From Luteolibacter ambystomatis (GTDB lineage Bacteria; Verrucomicrobiota; Verrucomicrobiia; Verrucomicrobiales; Akkermansiaceae), in assembly GCF_018137965.1 (NCBI RefSeq), contig NZ_CP073100.1, positions 1,798,001-1,862,000 of the forward strand: DNA of 64,000 bases. Direction: 5' to 3'. The notes under the pieces are model-generated. The model saw nothing but the letters and a program-made list of their open reading frames with translations. It ran no database searches and was not told the origin of the DNA. The position numbers and the translations under genes are program-made. Positions 16,300-24,659 of this stretch are shown here, piece by piece; the stretch's first letter is position 1; each line of letters starts with the position of its first letter.

Positions 16300-17085
16300 A
16301 TGACGGACGCCCAGCGCGAGAGGGTTCACCAACTATGGGATTCGCTTACGGATTTTCCGGCCTCCGAGACCGAACGCGCGCTGGAGCATCTCATGGCCGG
16401 CATCGCCAACATGATCGATGCCGGCAATGCCTACTGGCTGGGCTACATCCGCCTATGTGCGCCGGTGCCGGATGATCCGCTCAAGGGACTCCGCCCAGGA
16501 GCCGGGCGCTACCTTCATCCCACGCCGACGCATAGCGAATCCGCCCGCAGCCAGACGAACCAGTGGAATCGCCGGCAAGTCAACGAAGGCTACGTCCGGG
16601 CCGCGCGCGACGTGGGGCGGTTTCGCTCCTTCCGCCTCCGCAAGGAAATGCGACCCGCCTATTTCGAGGAGGAGTTTTACCAAACCTTTCACGCGGCCCG
16701 CGGATTTCATGACCAGTGCATCGTTTTCTTCCCGGTGAACGACGACTACGAATCCATGTTCAACTTCCAGCGCGTCGGCGTGGCCCGCGATTTCACCGCT
16801 GCCGAGGAAGCCATCGCCGCCTACGCGTTGCGGGGCATCAAGTGGTTTCACCGCCAGGTCGCCCTCGGCTACGGCCTCCTCCTCGCGGAGCCCCCCCTCA
16901 CTCCGATTCAACGCCAAATCAGCCGCCTGCTCCTCACCGAACGCAGCGAAAAGCAAATCGCCGCGGAAATCGGCCGGACCCAGGGCATGATGCACAAGCA
17001 CATCACCGAAATTTTCCGCAAATTCGGCGTCACCGGCCGCGCCGGCCTGATGGCCGTCTGGCTCGGGAAGGTGAAGGTCGTGTAG
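16300..17085 (+). CDS. LuxR-type (GerE HTH) transcriptional regulator
   Basis: 261 aa from the ATG at 16300. Residues 1-195 form a GAF-like or autoinducer-binding-like sensor of unknown ligand. The C-terminal 60 residues are a LuxR/GerE helix-turn-helix: LTPIQRQISRLLLTERSEKQ, then IAAEIGRTQGMMHKHITEIF and RKFGVTGRAGLMA. Some positions differ from the usual LSPREREVL start. It is divergent from the beta-strand-repeat gene and is the natural candidate to control it through the intervening palindrome. Confidence 0.75.
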   Translation: MTDAQRERVHQLWDSLTDFPASETERALEHLMAGIANMIDAGNAYWLGYIRLCAPVPDDPLKGLRPGAGRYLHPTPTHSESARSQTNQWNRRQVNEGYVRAARDVGRFRSFRLRKEMRPAYFEEEFYQTFHAARGFHDQCIVFFPVNDDYESMFNFQRVGVARDFTAAEEAIAAYALRGIKWFHRQVALGYGLLLAEPPLTPIQRQISRLLLTERSEKQIAAEIGRTQGMMHKHITEIFRKFGVTGRAGLMAVWLGKVKVV

Positions 17086-17384
17086 CCGGCCGCACCGGGG
17101 TTACGTGCGTTTCGGTGCATCAACGTCAGTAAGAATCCGCCACAGCACGTCGAGAGCTTGATGGCGAAAGCCTCGGAAGGTCGCTGATACATCGTCTGAC
17201 ATGGAGGCATGAACGGAACGGCGAAGCAACGAACGGAGCGAGGCGATGTTGCGGGAGCGGCATGCCCACCACCAGCTTGATTCCGAAGCTGGTTCGTAAA
17301 CCGCACTCGCCCTCTCCGCCAGCTCAACATCAGGGAGCAGGAGCTCCCACTTTATGGTCGGATGTGGATATCCGATCCATTCCC
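17086..17384. other. Intergenic region with a tRNA-3'-end-like scar
   Basis: 299 bases without a gene. A hairpin CCAGCTT/AAGCTGG lies around 17272-17292. It is followed by GGTTCGTAAACC, a T-arm-like piece, and CCCTCTCCGCCA at 17310-17321, which equals the 3' acceptor plus CCA of the tRNA-Ser above. I see no 5' half. It may be a decayed tRNA fragment or old attachment scar. Confidence 0.35.
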
Positions 17385-19997
17385 TCATCTTCCCTCTGGG
17401 TCGCAGGGCGGGTGTCGCTTGAAAGCAGAGGCGTGCATTTTCATTTCGCGCGGGCTCCCGTCCTCTGCTGTGTAGCGCAGGATGAGCTCATATAGATCCG
17501 TTACCGGCATCTCGCATTCGATGAAGAGAGTCCTGCCTTGATTGAGCACATGGTAGGCTTTGACGGGGATCGCCGGTTTATCATGCTTGAGATCCCGCAT
17601 CCCGTATTGGCTGCTCCGCACCATGTCCCAGTGGATCAGGGATGATCTCGTGTCATCCACCTGCTTCACGGCGTCCGTAAAATCGAGGCGAATTCCATTT
17701 TCAAAGACTTTCACCGACCCGGGATAATAGGTGGGCCGTCCCGTGTAGCGCACCCGGTAGAAGCCGCTGGGAGCCGTGCGGCTGGACGCCCAGTCACTCA
17801 GTCCACAGGTGTAGAGTTGACCGTCCTTCGGATTGAAGTGTCCGCGCATGAGCCCGGTGCTGGCATAGTCGGCGCTCCCTTGGCGGACCGGCACTTCGAT
17901 GTAGGCTCCTTGTCGCTGGCCATCGACATCATCCATCGCGATGTGGAAGATCTTTCCGCAACCATAGGACAGGGCGATCAGTTCTTTTCCGAGAGGCCCC
18001 CACTGCTTGCTATCGACCTCAAGCATTTCGGAGGGTGAGCGATCGACGTCACGGTTTACCCACAGTACGGGTTTCGTCACGTATTTGTCATCCTTCGCCT
18101 TGTCACCCAGTTGATGGTAGCCATAGGTGTAGCCGAAGAACTGGGGATTTTCAGCATTGGGTTCGATCAGGTTGATGGCGTTCTCCGGCCTCCAATTGCC
18201 TTCTTGGTCGGAGAGGTAGATCTCCCCCTCGGAGGTCATGCAAAGCCCGTTTGTCGCCCGGAAGCCGGTTGCCACCACACGACTGGCCTTGCCATCGGAG
18301 TCCACCTGGATGCAGGTGCCGTGCTGCGGAACGAGGAAGGGCGACGAATGGCGCCCTGCCTTGGTGTAATAGAAACAGCCTTTTTGATCCACGATGAGTC
18401 CGGAGGCGAACTCATGCCAGTGAGTGGTCACCATCTGGTCGCTGTTGAAGGCCTCCACAAAGTCAATTTCCCCATCCTTGTTATGATCAGCGAGGCGGGC
18501 GATCTGATCACGGCAGGTGACATAGATATCACCACGGTGGATCTTCAGTCCCAGCGGTTGAAACAGGCCGGTGGCGATGCGACGCCATTGTACTTGCCCG
18601 GTGGTGATGCCCTCGATCAGCCACACATCGCCGTCCCAGGCGCAAATGGCGGCGCGATCTGGGTTGTCAGGGAAGAAATCGATACCAGCGAATCGCATCC
18701 GGCAATGCCATGGTGCTCCCGTGGGTGCCGGGATGGCGTCCACCACATAGGGACCGTCGTCCGGATTCCGGACCACCGTGGTGGTGAAGGTTTGATTCCA
18801 GTGCGGCGCGTCGAATTGTTGGATCGCCTTGGCCAGATCCGGGATGGCACCGGCCTCCGGGGTCAGTTTCTCCAAATCGAGTTCCATGCTAGCGGTCAAG
18901 GTCACCACCACATTCACCGCGTTGCCGGCGGGGACGTGCAGCATGTAGTAGCCGTCCTGTTCGTTCACGGTCACGCCATCGCCGTGACGCACCGCCACCT
19001 TCACATCCGCGGGTGCCAGACGGTGCAGCAACTCATGAGTGCCCGCGCCAACATGCATCACCCGCTGGAAGACACCCATCGCCGGGCTGCTGTATTGTTC
19101 CAACACCTGGCGCTGGCCGATACGGTATTGAAGGATGGGTAAATCCCTTTGGTAGTGAATGCCTTCGAAACGTCCCCATGCGGCAGGGAGCGGTCCGTAA
19201 TGCTTTTGATCGGGGCCGGTATAGCGAAGATCATCAAATTTTCCCGTCGCTGGGTTCGCCCACGCCGGTTGATTGGGCATGGTGAAGCGCACCGTGCCCA
19301 CTTTTTGATGTTGGTCGTCCGGTGTCCGGTTCCCAGCCAGCGAAATGACGGCATAGTCCGAAAATATCCCTTCCCAGCCCGCAGCAGGCTGCAAGGTGTC
19401 TTGGTCAAACACCATCCAGATGGCCCCTTTGGTGATGCCACCCATCCCCTTGTTCAAGCGCACGGCAATTCCCTTCATCACCGAATACTGGTGGATGTCA
19501 TAGGTCGCCGCCATGGTGGGGCCGTAGTCCATCATCTGCCACGGCTTTTCCTGCTTTGCCTGATATGGCAGCTTCATTCCCGCCGCCTTGTCCAAGTAGG
19601 CGGCATCCAGTTCGGTGTATTGGCCCGGGCGGTGCGGCTTCACGAAGTGCTCGCGGATGTAGTGAACCACATCGTAGATTTCCGCGTCCGAGAGTTGCAC
19701 TTGCGGCGGCATCTGGCGAAACCCCTTCTTGATGGTGTTGAACATCTCATGAGGAGTATGGCCGTTCTGGAAATCCGCTTGGGCAAATCGTCGTGCGTCG
19801 GGCAGCGACCCCGGCGCTTCAACCGTGCCGTGGCAAATCTGGCACGTGCGGGTGTAGATCTCTTCCCCCCTTTTGAATGCGTAGTTGTCGAGATTCCTCA
19901 GGTAAGTGGCATGGGAAATTTCCCCCTGTGCCTGGCTGGTGACGGGAAGAAATCCAGCGGTGATGAACAGAGCGAGTGCGACGATGCTGCGTTTCAT
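17385..19997 (-). CDS. Secreted cytochrome c / DUF6797 / sorbosone-dehydrogenase-like protein
   Basis: 870 aa. Signal peptide at residues 1-23 (MKRSIVALALFITAGFLPVT), which fixes the start at 19997. A c-type cytochrome domain follows with heme motif C52QIC55H56 and the distal ligand region FRQMPPQVQLSDAEIYDVVH. Residues about 160-440 match DUF6797 and the following half is a beta-propeller like those of L-sorbosone or PQQ-type dehydrogenases (YHQLGDKAKDDKYVTKPVLW). It probably oxidises a sugar or sugar derivative in the periplasm and passes electrons to its own heme. It lies 35 bases after the DUF1080 gene and is co-transcribed with it. Confidence 0.85.
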   Translation of the reverse strand: MKRSIVALALFITAGFLPVTSQAQGEISHATYLRNLDNYAFKRGEEIYTRTCQICHGTVEAPGSLPDARRFAQADFQNGHTPHEMFNTIKKGFRQMPPQVQLSDAEIYDVVHYIREHFVKPHRPGQYTELDAAYLDKAAGMKLPYQAKQEKPWQMMDYGPTMAATYDIHQYSVMKGIAVRLNKGMGGITKGAIWMVFDQDTLQPAAGWEGIFSDYAVISLAGNRTPDDQHQKVGTVRFTMPNQPAWANPATGKFDDLRYTGPDQKHYGPLPAAWGRFEGIHYQRDLPILQYRIGQRQVLEQYSSPAMGVFQRVMHVGAGTHELLHRLAPADVKVAVRHGDGVTVNEQDGYYMLHVPAGNAVNVVVTLTASMELDLEKLTPEAGAIPDLAKAIQQFDAPHWNQTFTTTVVRNPDDGPYVVDAIPAPTGAPWHCRMRFAGIDFFPDNPDRAAICAWDGDVWLIEGITTGQVQWRRIATGLFQPLGLKIHRGDIYVTCRDQIARLADHNKDGEIDFVEAFNSDQMVTTHWHEFASGLIVDQKGCFYYTKAGRHSSPFLVPQHGTCIQVDSDGKASRVVATGFRATNGLCMTSEGEIYLSDQEGNWRPENAINLIEPNAENPQFFGYTYGYHQLGDKAKDDKYVTKPVLWVNRDVDRSPSEMLEVDSKQWGPLGKELIALSYGCGKIFHIAMDDVDGQRQGAYIEVPVRQGSADYASTGLMRGHFNPKDGQLYTCGLSDWASSRTAPSGFYRVRYTGRPTYYPGSVKVFENGIRLDFTDAVKQVDDTRSSLIHWDMVRSSQYGMRDLKHDKPAIPVKAYHVLNQGRTLFIECEMPVTDLYELILRYTAEDGSPREMKMHASAFKRHPPCDPEGR

Positions 19998-20032
19998 TGA
20001 ATGCAAGGCCCGGTGAACCCTGGACTGATGCG

Positions 20033-20752
20033 TCACTTCGCCGCCACGGGCAGCTTCTTGACGCGGATGTTCCGAAACCACACTTCGCCACCATGATCCT
20101 GGAGTCCAATGATTCCATTTGGCGCAGCCCCCTTGGCGGGGCTGCCTTTCCATTCGCTCGCAGCGAAGGCTTCCTTGAATTCCGGAGAGTCGAGATCCAC
20201 TTTCAAGATGCACTTGCCATTGAGCCAGTGCTCCAGATGGCGGCCATCGGCGACGATGCGGGTCGTATTCCATTCGCCCGGCGGCTTCAGGTCCTTCCCG
20301 TCGTTGGGACCGAGGATGGAATACAGCGCGCCCGCGCGGTGAATGGGGGGAGCCTTTCCATCATGGAATCCCTCGTCATCGAGAATCTGGTGCTCGAAGC
20401 CGCTTGGCCATGGCTGGTTTTGACCGTCCTTGATGCGATAGAAAACTCCGCTGTTGGCGGCCTTGCCGACCTTCCATTCCAGTTCGAGCACGAAGTTTTG
20501 ATAGTCCGACTCGTCGGTGGCGAGATCTTGCCTGGCCCAACTGCCATTGCCCGGCGCGCGATGCAGCGAACCATCGGCCTCGACCGTCCACACTGGTGGA
20601 AGGCCTTCATGCTTTTCGTGGCCATACCAATGCCAGGCGCTGGCAGGGAGAGGAGTCCACAGCTCGGTTTGAGCCGAAGAATCGGCTGAAAAGGCGGCGG
20701 ATATGATGGCGAGGAGGGCGCAGGGAAGAATGGCGGGCAGGCGGATTTTCAT
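20033..20752 (-). CDS. Secreted DUF1080 protein (3-keto-glycoside hydrolase-like)
   Basis: 239 aa with a signal peptide ending near residue 23-27 (LPCALLAIISAAFSADSSAQ). It has the DUF1080 jelly-roll, a LamG/GH16-like fold: FVLELEWKVGKAANSGVFYR, then GALYSILGPNDGKDLKPPGE, then WNTTRIVADGRHLEHWLNGK. Members of this family are reported as 3-keto-disaccharide hydrolases or lyases. With the cytochrome c sugar oxidase downstream in the same operon, a 3-keto-sugar oxidation and cleavage step is a reasonable inference. Confidence 0.85.
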   Translation of the reverse strand: MKIRLPAILPCALLAIISAAFSADSSAQTELWTPLPASAWHWYGHEKHEGLPPVWTVEADGSLHRAPGNGSWARQDLATDESDYQNFVLELEWKVGKAANSGVFYRIKDGQNQPWPSGFEHQILDDEGFHDGKAPPIHRAGALYSILGPNDGKDLKPPGEWNTTRIVADGRHLEHWLNGKCILKVDLDSPEFKEAFAASEWKGSPAKGAAPNGIIGLQDHGGEVWFRNIRVKKLPVAAK

Positions 20753-21158
20753 CAGAGATGGCGATAGCGGGGCTGCGTGGTTGGCAAAGAGCGCGGAGAA
20801 TGAAAATGCAAAGTTGGAGGGTAGGTCTATTTTGTCCGCACCATGTCTGCGAAATGTGTCGGCTGGCAGTGGGCAGTACTGTCCGTCTCCCGTGGACTTA
20901 ACGAATGGTTTCCAACCAGCCTTTCTCCAAAATCACCGAAGCCCCGATCCGCAAGCCAAGCCGCCGAAGGGCGCATTGATCCAACTGACGGGCAGGGCCG
21001 GAGGCAATCCCACCCGGAGATCACTCGATCCCCCCAACCACACCGCCACACATTCCTTCTTGCACGCGCTTCCTTCCATGCCATGGGTGGTATTCCTCTG
21101 ATCGGCTCCCGGAGGTCCCTTGCATGTCGGAGCCGCCTACCACGAACCACTTACTACC
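20753..21158. other. Intergenic region without recognised features
   Basis: About 400 bases between the divergent DUF1080 operon and the VOC gene. Some frames are open because of high GC, but none looks like a protein. It must hold both promoters; I see no clear -35/-10 pair or strong inverted repeat. Confidence 0.4.
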
Positions 21159-21545
21159 ATGGGACAACAAGGCTACACCCCCGGCGACTTCGGCTGGTCC
21201 GAACTCACCACCACCAATGCGGCGGACGCGCTCTCCTTTTACGGCAGCCTCGTCGGCTGGGAAAAGAAAGGCGAACCGGCTCCCGGCTATCATTGCTTCG
21301 GCCGCGGTGATGAAATGCTCGGCGGCATCACCCAGCCACAGGAAGGCTGCGGCGGCCCGCCACGCTGGATGCCCTACATCACGGTCGAAAACCTGGACGC
21401 CACTTTGGCCAAAGCGACCGAACTGGGTGCGACTACCATCCTCCCGCCGATGCCCTTGCCCGAGGACTCCGGCCACATCGCCATCATCCAGGACCCGCAG
21501 GGCGTGATGACCGGCCTGGCGCAGTATAACAAGAAGGCCTGTTAA
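21159..21545 (+). CDS. VOC-family (glyoxalase/bleomycin-resistance-like) protein
   Basis: 128 aa from the ATG at 21159; an upstream in-frame ATG at 21120 is possible. One or two betaalphabetabetabeta modules are visible: FGWSELTTTNAADALSFYGS and WMPYITVENLDATLAKATEL, ending with GHIAIIQDPQGVMTGLAQY, which carries the conserved DPxG. This resembles the VOC proteins called 27-kDa antigen CFP30B-like. The substrate is unknown. Confidence 0.8.
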   Translation: MGQQGYTPGDFGWSELTTTNAADALSFYGSLVGWEKKGEPAPGYHCFGRGDEMLGGITQPQEGCGGPPRWMPYITVENLDATLAKATELGATTILPPMPLPEDSGHIAIIQDPQGVMTGLAQYNKKAC

Positions 21546-21571
21546 CAACGGCTTTGCCCTTCACCTCATCA

Positions 21572-21605
21572 AAGGCCGACAGCTCCATGCCGTCGGCCTT
21601 CTTCT
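21572..21605. terminator. Bidirectional terminator-like hairpin
   Basis: AAGGCCGAC at 21572-21580 pairs with GTCGGCCTT at 21592-21600, followed by CTTCTTT. It lies between the convergent VOC and PhnA-like genes. Confidence 0.7.
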
Positions 21606-21640
21606 TTGGCAGGAATACCAAGCACTAGCTGGTATCACAT

Positions 21641-21982
21641 TCACCCCTGTACCTTCTTCACATAGCACGCCTTCAGCGCGATCGAGATGCCGTTCATTTT
21701 GCAGGAGATCTCGTGATCACCATCCACAAGACGGATCGGTTTAGACTTCGCACCGGTCTTGAGAACCTCCGAGGTGCCTCCCAGCTTGAGATCCTTGATC
21801 ATCGCAACGATGTCACCGTCCGCCAGTATGTTGCCGTAAGCATCCTTCACCACGCGCACATGCTCCGGTTCATCGGCGGCTTCCTCCTTCGCCCATTCAT
21901 GACCGCAGGTCACGCATTCGTAGCGGGTGCCATGATCGAGAAGTTCGGTGCTATCGCAGATCGGGCAGACGGATTCACTCAT
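21641..21982 (-). CDS. PhnA-like zinc-ribbon protein
   Basis: 113 aa from the ATG at 21982. The N-terminal zinc ribbon is CPICDSTELLDHG with RYECVTCGHEW, giving two Cys pairs. The C-terminal PhnA domain reads VVKDAYGNILADGDIVAMIK and continues to VKKVQG. Despite the name, most PhnA-like proteins of this size are not shown to act on phosphonoacetate; the role is unknown. There are no phosphonate genes nearby. Confidence 0.85.
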   Translation of the reverse strand: MSESVCPICDSTELLDHGTRYECVTCGHEWAKEEAADEPEHVRVVKDAYGNILADGDIVAMIKDLKLGGTSEVLKTGAKSKPIRLVDGDHEISCKMNGISIALKACYVKKVQG

Positions 21983-22115
21983 GCACAAGGTGAGCGGATG
22001 GCGGACACTTTGTCCATCGAATGCAGCAGGTTCAAAAACGGCCACCCATTTGTCACCAAACAGGTTTTGCACCCGACCGGCCGGGAAGGATTTACTGGCA
22101 GCCCATTCGTCGCCG

Positions 22116-22505
22116 ATGCACCTCGAACGATGCCAGGAACAAAGCCAGCGCACGCTGGATCAATTTTACGAAGAGTTTCTGCGGGCGGATCATTCCCCCT
22201 CCCGTGAAGGCGCCCGCACGATGCTGGGATTGATCCACCGGCTGCGCGCCTTGAACGATCCGCGCAGGGTTCACGGACGAACCTCCCATTTCATGCTCTG
22301 CCTGCTGGCAACCGATCACAGTCTGGCTCCGCCACACGTCACGATCCACGTGAATAACGGCAATGGATTCCGCATTGATTATCTGATGCCCGCGCACACC
22401 GCACCATGGCCCGGCGCGCGTGTCACTGCTGAAGCATGGACCGAGGATGAGGCGCTGGGCATGGTGCTCGAAGCCATGGACCTCTCAGGCGGCTGGAGCT
22501 TCTAG
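22116..22505 (+). CDS. Hypothetical protein
   Basis: 129 aa from the ATG at 22116, not recognised. The second half (PPHVTIHVNNGNGFRIDYLM) looks like a folded alpha/beta domain. Its stop shares the bases CTAG with the stop of the convergent methyltransferase gene. Confidence 0.5.
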   Translation: MHLERCQEQSQRTLDQFYEEFLRADHSPSREGARTMLGLIHRLRALNDPRRVHGRTSHFMLCLLATDHSLAPPHVTIHVNNGNGFRIDYLMPAHTAPWPGARVTAEAWTEDEALGMVLEAMDLSGGWSF

Positions 22506-23512
22506 CAGCCGTGCCCGCCGTGGGCTTCGCCGTCTTCAAAGCCGAAGCCGCGCCTCACCGCCGCCATCTCCGCGGTAAGCCGGCCGCTCTCGTAGCGGAC
22601 CACCAGCGGCGGTTCATCCTGCGTTTCCTCAATCGCCACCTCCGGAAAGCGGCAGGCAAAAAGCGTGAACAACGGCGGCAATGTCTCACGCGGCACCACA
22701 TCCCGCATCCGCACCACCTTCAAACCCGCGGCCGCGATCCCATCGAGCGCACGCTGTTTTTGCCGGGAAGGAAAGCACAGCACGAACCACCCGTCCGGCA
22801 GCAGGTGCTTCACGGCAGCCCGTGCATAGTCGGAGACATCTCCACGTAGCTCGAAGCGGGCATGCGCCTTTTGCGAATCCTGGGGCACCACACCATCCGT
22901 CACCGGAAAATACGGGGGACTGCCGGTAATGAGCGGAAACTTCTTCTCCAACGCCAGCTCGCGCAAATCCCCATGGGAGCAATCCACCCGCGAGCGCAGT
23001 CCATTCGCATCGAGGTTCGACTGCAACAGCCGGTAACTGATCTCCTGCGCCTCCACGCAGGTCAGCCGGGCTTCCATTCCCATCCCCCACAGCGTCAGCA
23101 ATCCCACCGTGCCGATCCCGGTACCGAGATCCAGATGTTCCAGCACCGGCGGCGAACATTGGAGGGCATACCAAGCGGTCAGCACGTCATCCGCGGAATG
23201 GCGATGGCCCTTCAAGCGCTGCGCGATCAACCAACCAGCGGAGTATCCACCGTCATCCTTCAATCCATCCACGGCACAAACACCCCGCGGACCAGTCAGC
23301 GCATCAAGGGTGATGCGTTCTCCCAACTCCTCTTCCAGACGCTGCCGCTCCTCCTGCCAGTGTTGGAGGGACGGATGGGACGAGGAAGCACGGGTGGCAG
23401 GAAGCATCGGAGACGGAAATTGTCCGGGCACGGACCGCCGACGAAAAGCCCGAAATCCCTTCCACCCCACCGGCTTGAACAAAGCGAGCCCATCCGGCGT
23501 ATTCCGCTCCAT
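22502..23512 (-). CDS. SAM-dependent methyltransferase (TrmN6-like)
   Basis: About 336 aa. Motif I is LEHLDLGTGIGTVGLLTLWG and motif IV is ITGSPPYFPVTDG, the latter an SPPY form of the NPPY motif of N6-adenine or glutamine methyltransferases. The arrangement resembles tRNA1(Val) adenine-37 N6-methyltransferase. A long N-terminal extension of about 80 residues is atypical, so a later start such as the ATG at 23407 is possible. If the start at 23512 is right, its ATG lies on the same CATG as the start of the divergent GH43 gene. Confidence 0.7.
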   Translation of the reverse strand: MERNTPDGLALFKPVGWKGFRAFRRRSVPGQFPSPMLPATRASSSHPSLQHWQEERQRLEEELGERITLDALTGPRGVCAVDGLKDDGGYSAGWLIAQRLKGHRHSADDVLTAWYALQCSPPVLEHLDLGTGIGTVGLLTLWGMGMEARLTCVEAQEISYRLLQSNLDANGLRSRVDCSHGDLRELALEKKFPLITGSPPYFPVTDGVVPQDSQKAHARFELRGDVSDYARAAVKHLLPDGWFVLCFPSRQKQRALDGIAAAGLKVVRMRDVVPRETLPPLFTLFACRFPEVAIEETQDEPPLVVRYESGRLTAEMAAVRRGFGFEDGEAHGGHGC

Positions 23513-24470
23513 GCCATTTTCCCTCCCCGGTCTGATCATGCTGTTCCTTCTTGCTGCCGCTCCGGTGCAGGCCATGTCGAAAGTCCACGATCCCTCAACC
23601 ATCGTGCGATGTAGCAAACAAGCGTGGTTCTTCAGCACCGGTCCCGGGATCAAATCCTTCAATTCGCCCGACCTGGTCACATGGACGGAAGGGCCTCCTG
23701 TTTTCAAGGCCTTCCCCGCATGGCACGAGTCCTTCGTTCCCGGTAACCGTGGCTACCTCTGGGCACCGGACGTGATCCTGAGCAAAGGCCGCTACTGCCT
23801 GTATTATTCCGTCTCCACCTTCGGAAAAAACACCTCGGCCATCGGCCTCGTCTCCACTCCCACTCTCGACCCCGCCGATCCACGCTACGGATGGAAGGAT
23901 GAAGGCGTGGTCATCCGCTCGCGGCGCGGTGATGACTTCAATGCCATCGACCCGGCCGTCCACGCGGACAACGATGGCAGGCTGTGGCTCACCTTCGGCT
24001 CCTTCTGGTCCGGCATCCAGTTGCTGGAACTCGATCCCTCCAGCGGTCTTGCCAAGAAGGATGCGAAGCCGAAACGGATCGCCTGGAACCAACAGATCGA
24101 AGCGCCCGCCATCATCCATCATGGCGATTTCTACTATCTCTTCGTGAACTGGGGTCTGTGCTGCAAGGGCATCGACAGCACCTACGAAATCCGCGTCGGC
24201 CGCAGCCGCACGATTGCAGGTCCGTATCTCGACAAGGATGGACGCGACCTCGCCACTGGCGGCGGAACGCTCTTCCTGAAAAGCGAAGGCCGCTATATCG
24301 GTCCCGGCCACTTCGGAGAAATCGTTGGCTCCTCCAGGGGCCGTTTCTCTTTCCACTACTACGATGGCGCAGCCGCCGGCATGTCGAAGCTCGGTGTTCG
24401 CGAACTCACGTGGACGAAAGAAGATTGGCCTGAAGCAGGCAAATGGATCTTTCCCGCCAACCCCCCGTGA
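23511..24470 (+). CDS. Secreted GH43 arabinan endo-1,5-alpha-L-arabinanase
   Basis: 319 aa with signal peptide MPFSLPGLIMLFLLAAAPVQ up to residue 21. The five-bladed propeller of GH43 is clear. The base Asp is in KVHDPSTI, the modulating Asp in FNAIDPAVH and the acid Glu in QIEAPAII, with GSFWSGIQLLELDP in between. The pattern fits the arabinanase subfamily. It cleaves alpha-1,5-arabinan of plant pectin outside the cell. Its ATG overlaps the divergent methyltransferase start within CATG. Confidence 0.88.
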   Translation: MPFSLPGLIMLFLLAAAPVQAMSKVHDPSTIVRCSKQAWFFSTGPGIKSFNSPDLVTWTEGPPVFKAFPAWHESFVPGNRGYLWAPDVILSKGRYCLYYSVSTFGKNTSAIGLVSTPTLDPADPRYGWKDEGVVIRSRRGDDFNAIDPAVHADNDGRLWLTFGSFWSGIQLLELDPSSGLAKKDAKPKRIAWNQQIEAPAIIHHGDFYYLFVNWGLCCKGIDSTYEIRVGRSRTIAGPYLDKDGRDLATGGGTLFLKSEGRYIGPGHFGEIVGSSRGRFSFHYYDGAAAGMSKLGVRELTWTKEDWPEAGKWIFPANPP

Positions 24471-24546
24471 AGAAGGGAGCAGATCTCAAGGATCACTTCG
24501 TGCGAGGTCGGGCTGACGGCACGGACAACCACTCTTTGAAAAAAGG

Positions 24547-24577
24547 TGGTCGGGACGGCCAGATTCGAACTGACGAC
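24547..24577 (-). pseudogene. tRNA 3'-end fragment
   Basis: Read on the minus strand, GTCAG/TTCGAAT/CTGGC forms a T-arm and is followed by CGTCCCG, then ACCA, the form of a tRNA 3' end. No 5' half is present; the adjoining 60 bases are A/T-rich. It probably marks an old integration site of the broken integrase next to it. Confidence 0.6.
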
Positions 24578-24659
24578 ATCATGCTCCAAAATAAACAGAA
24601 ATTTCAATTCGACCAATTTATTCTAAAACAATTACAAATTCACTCTCAGGTTTCACGCC

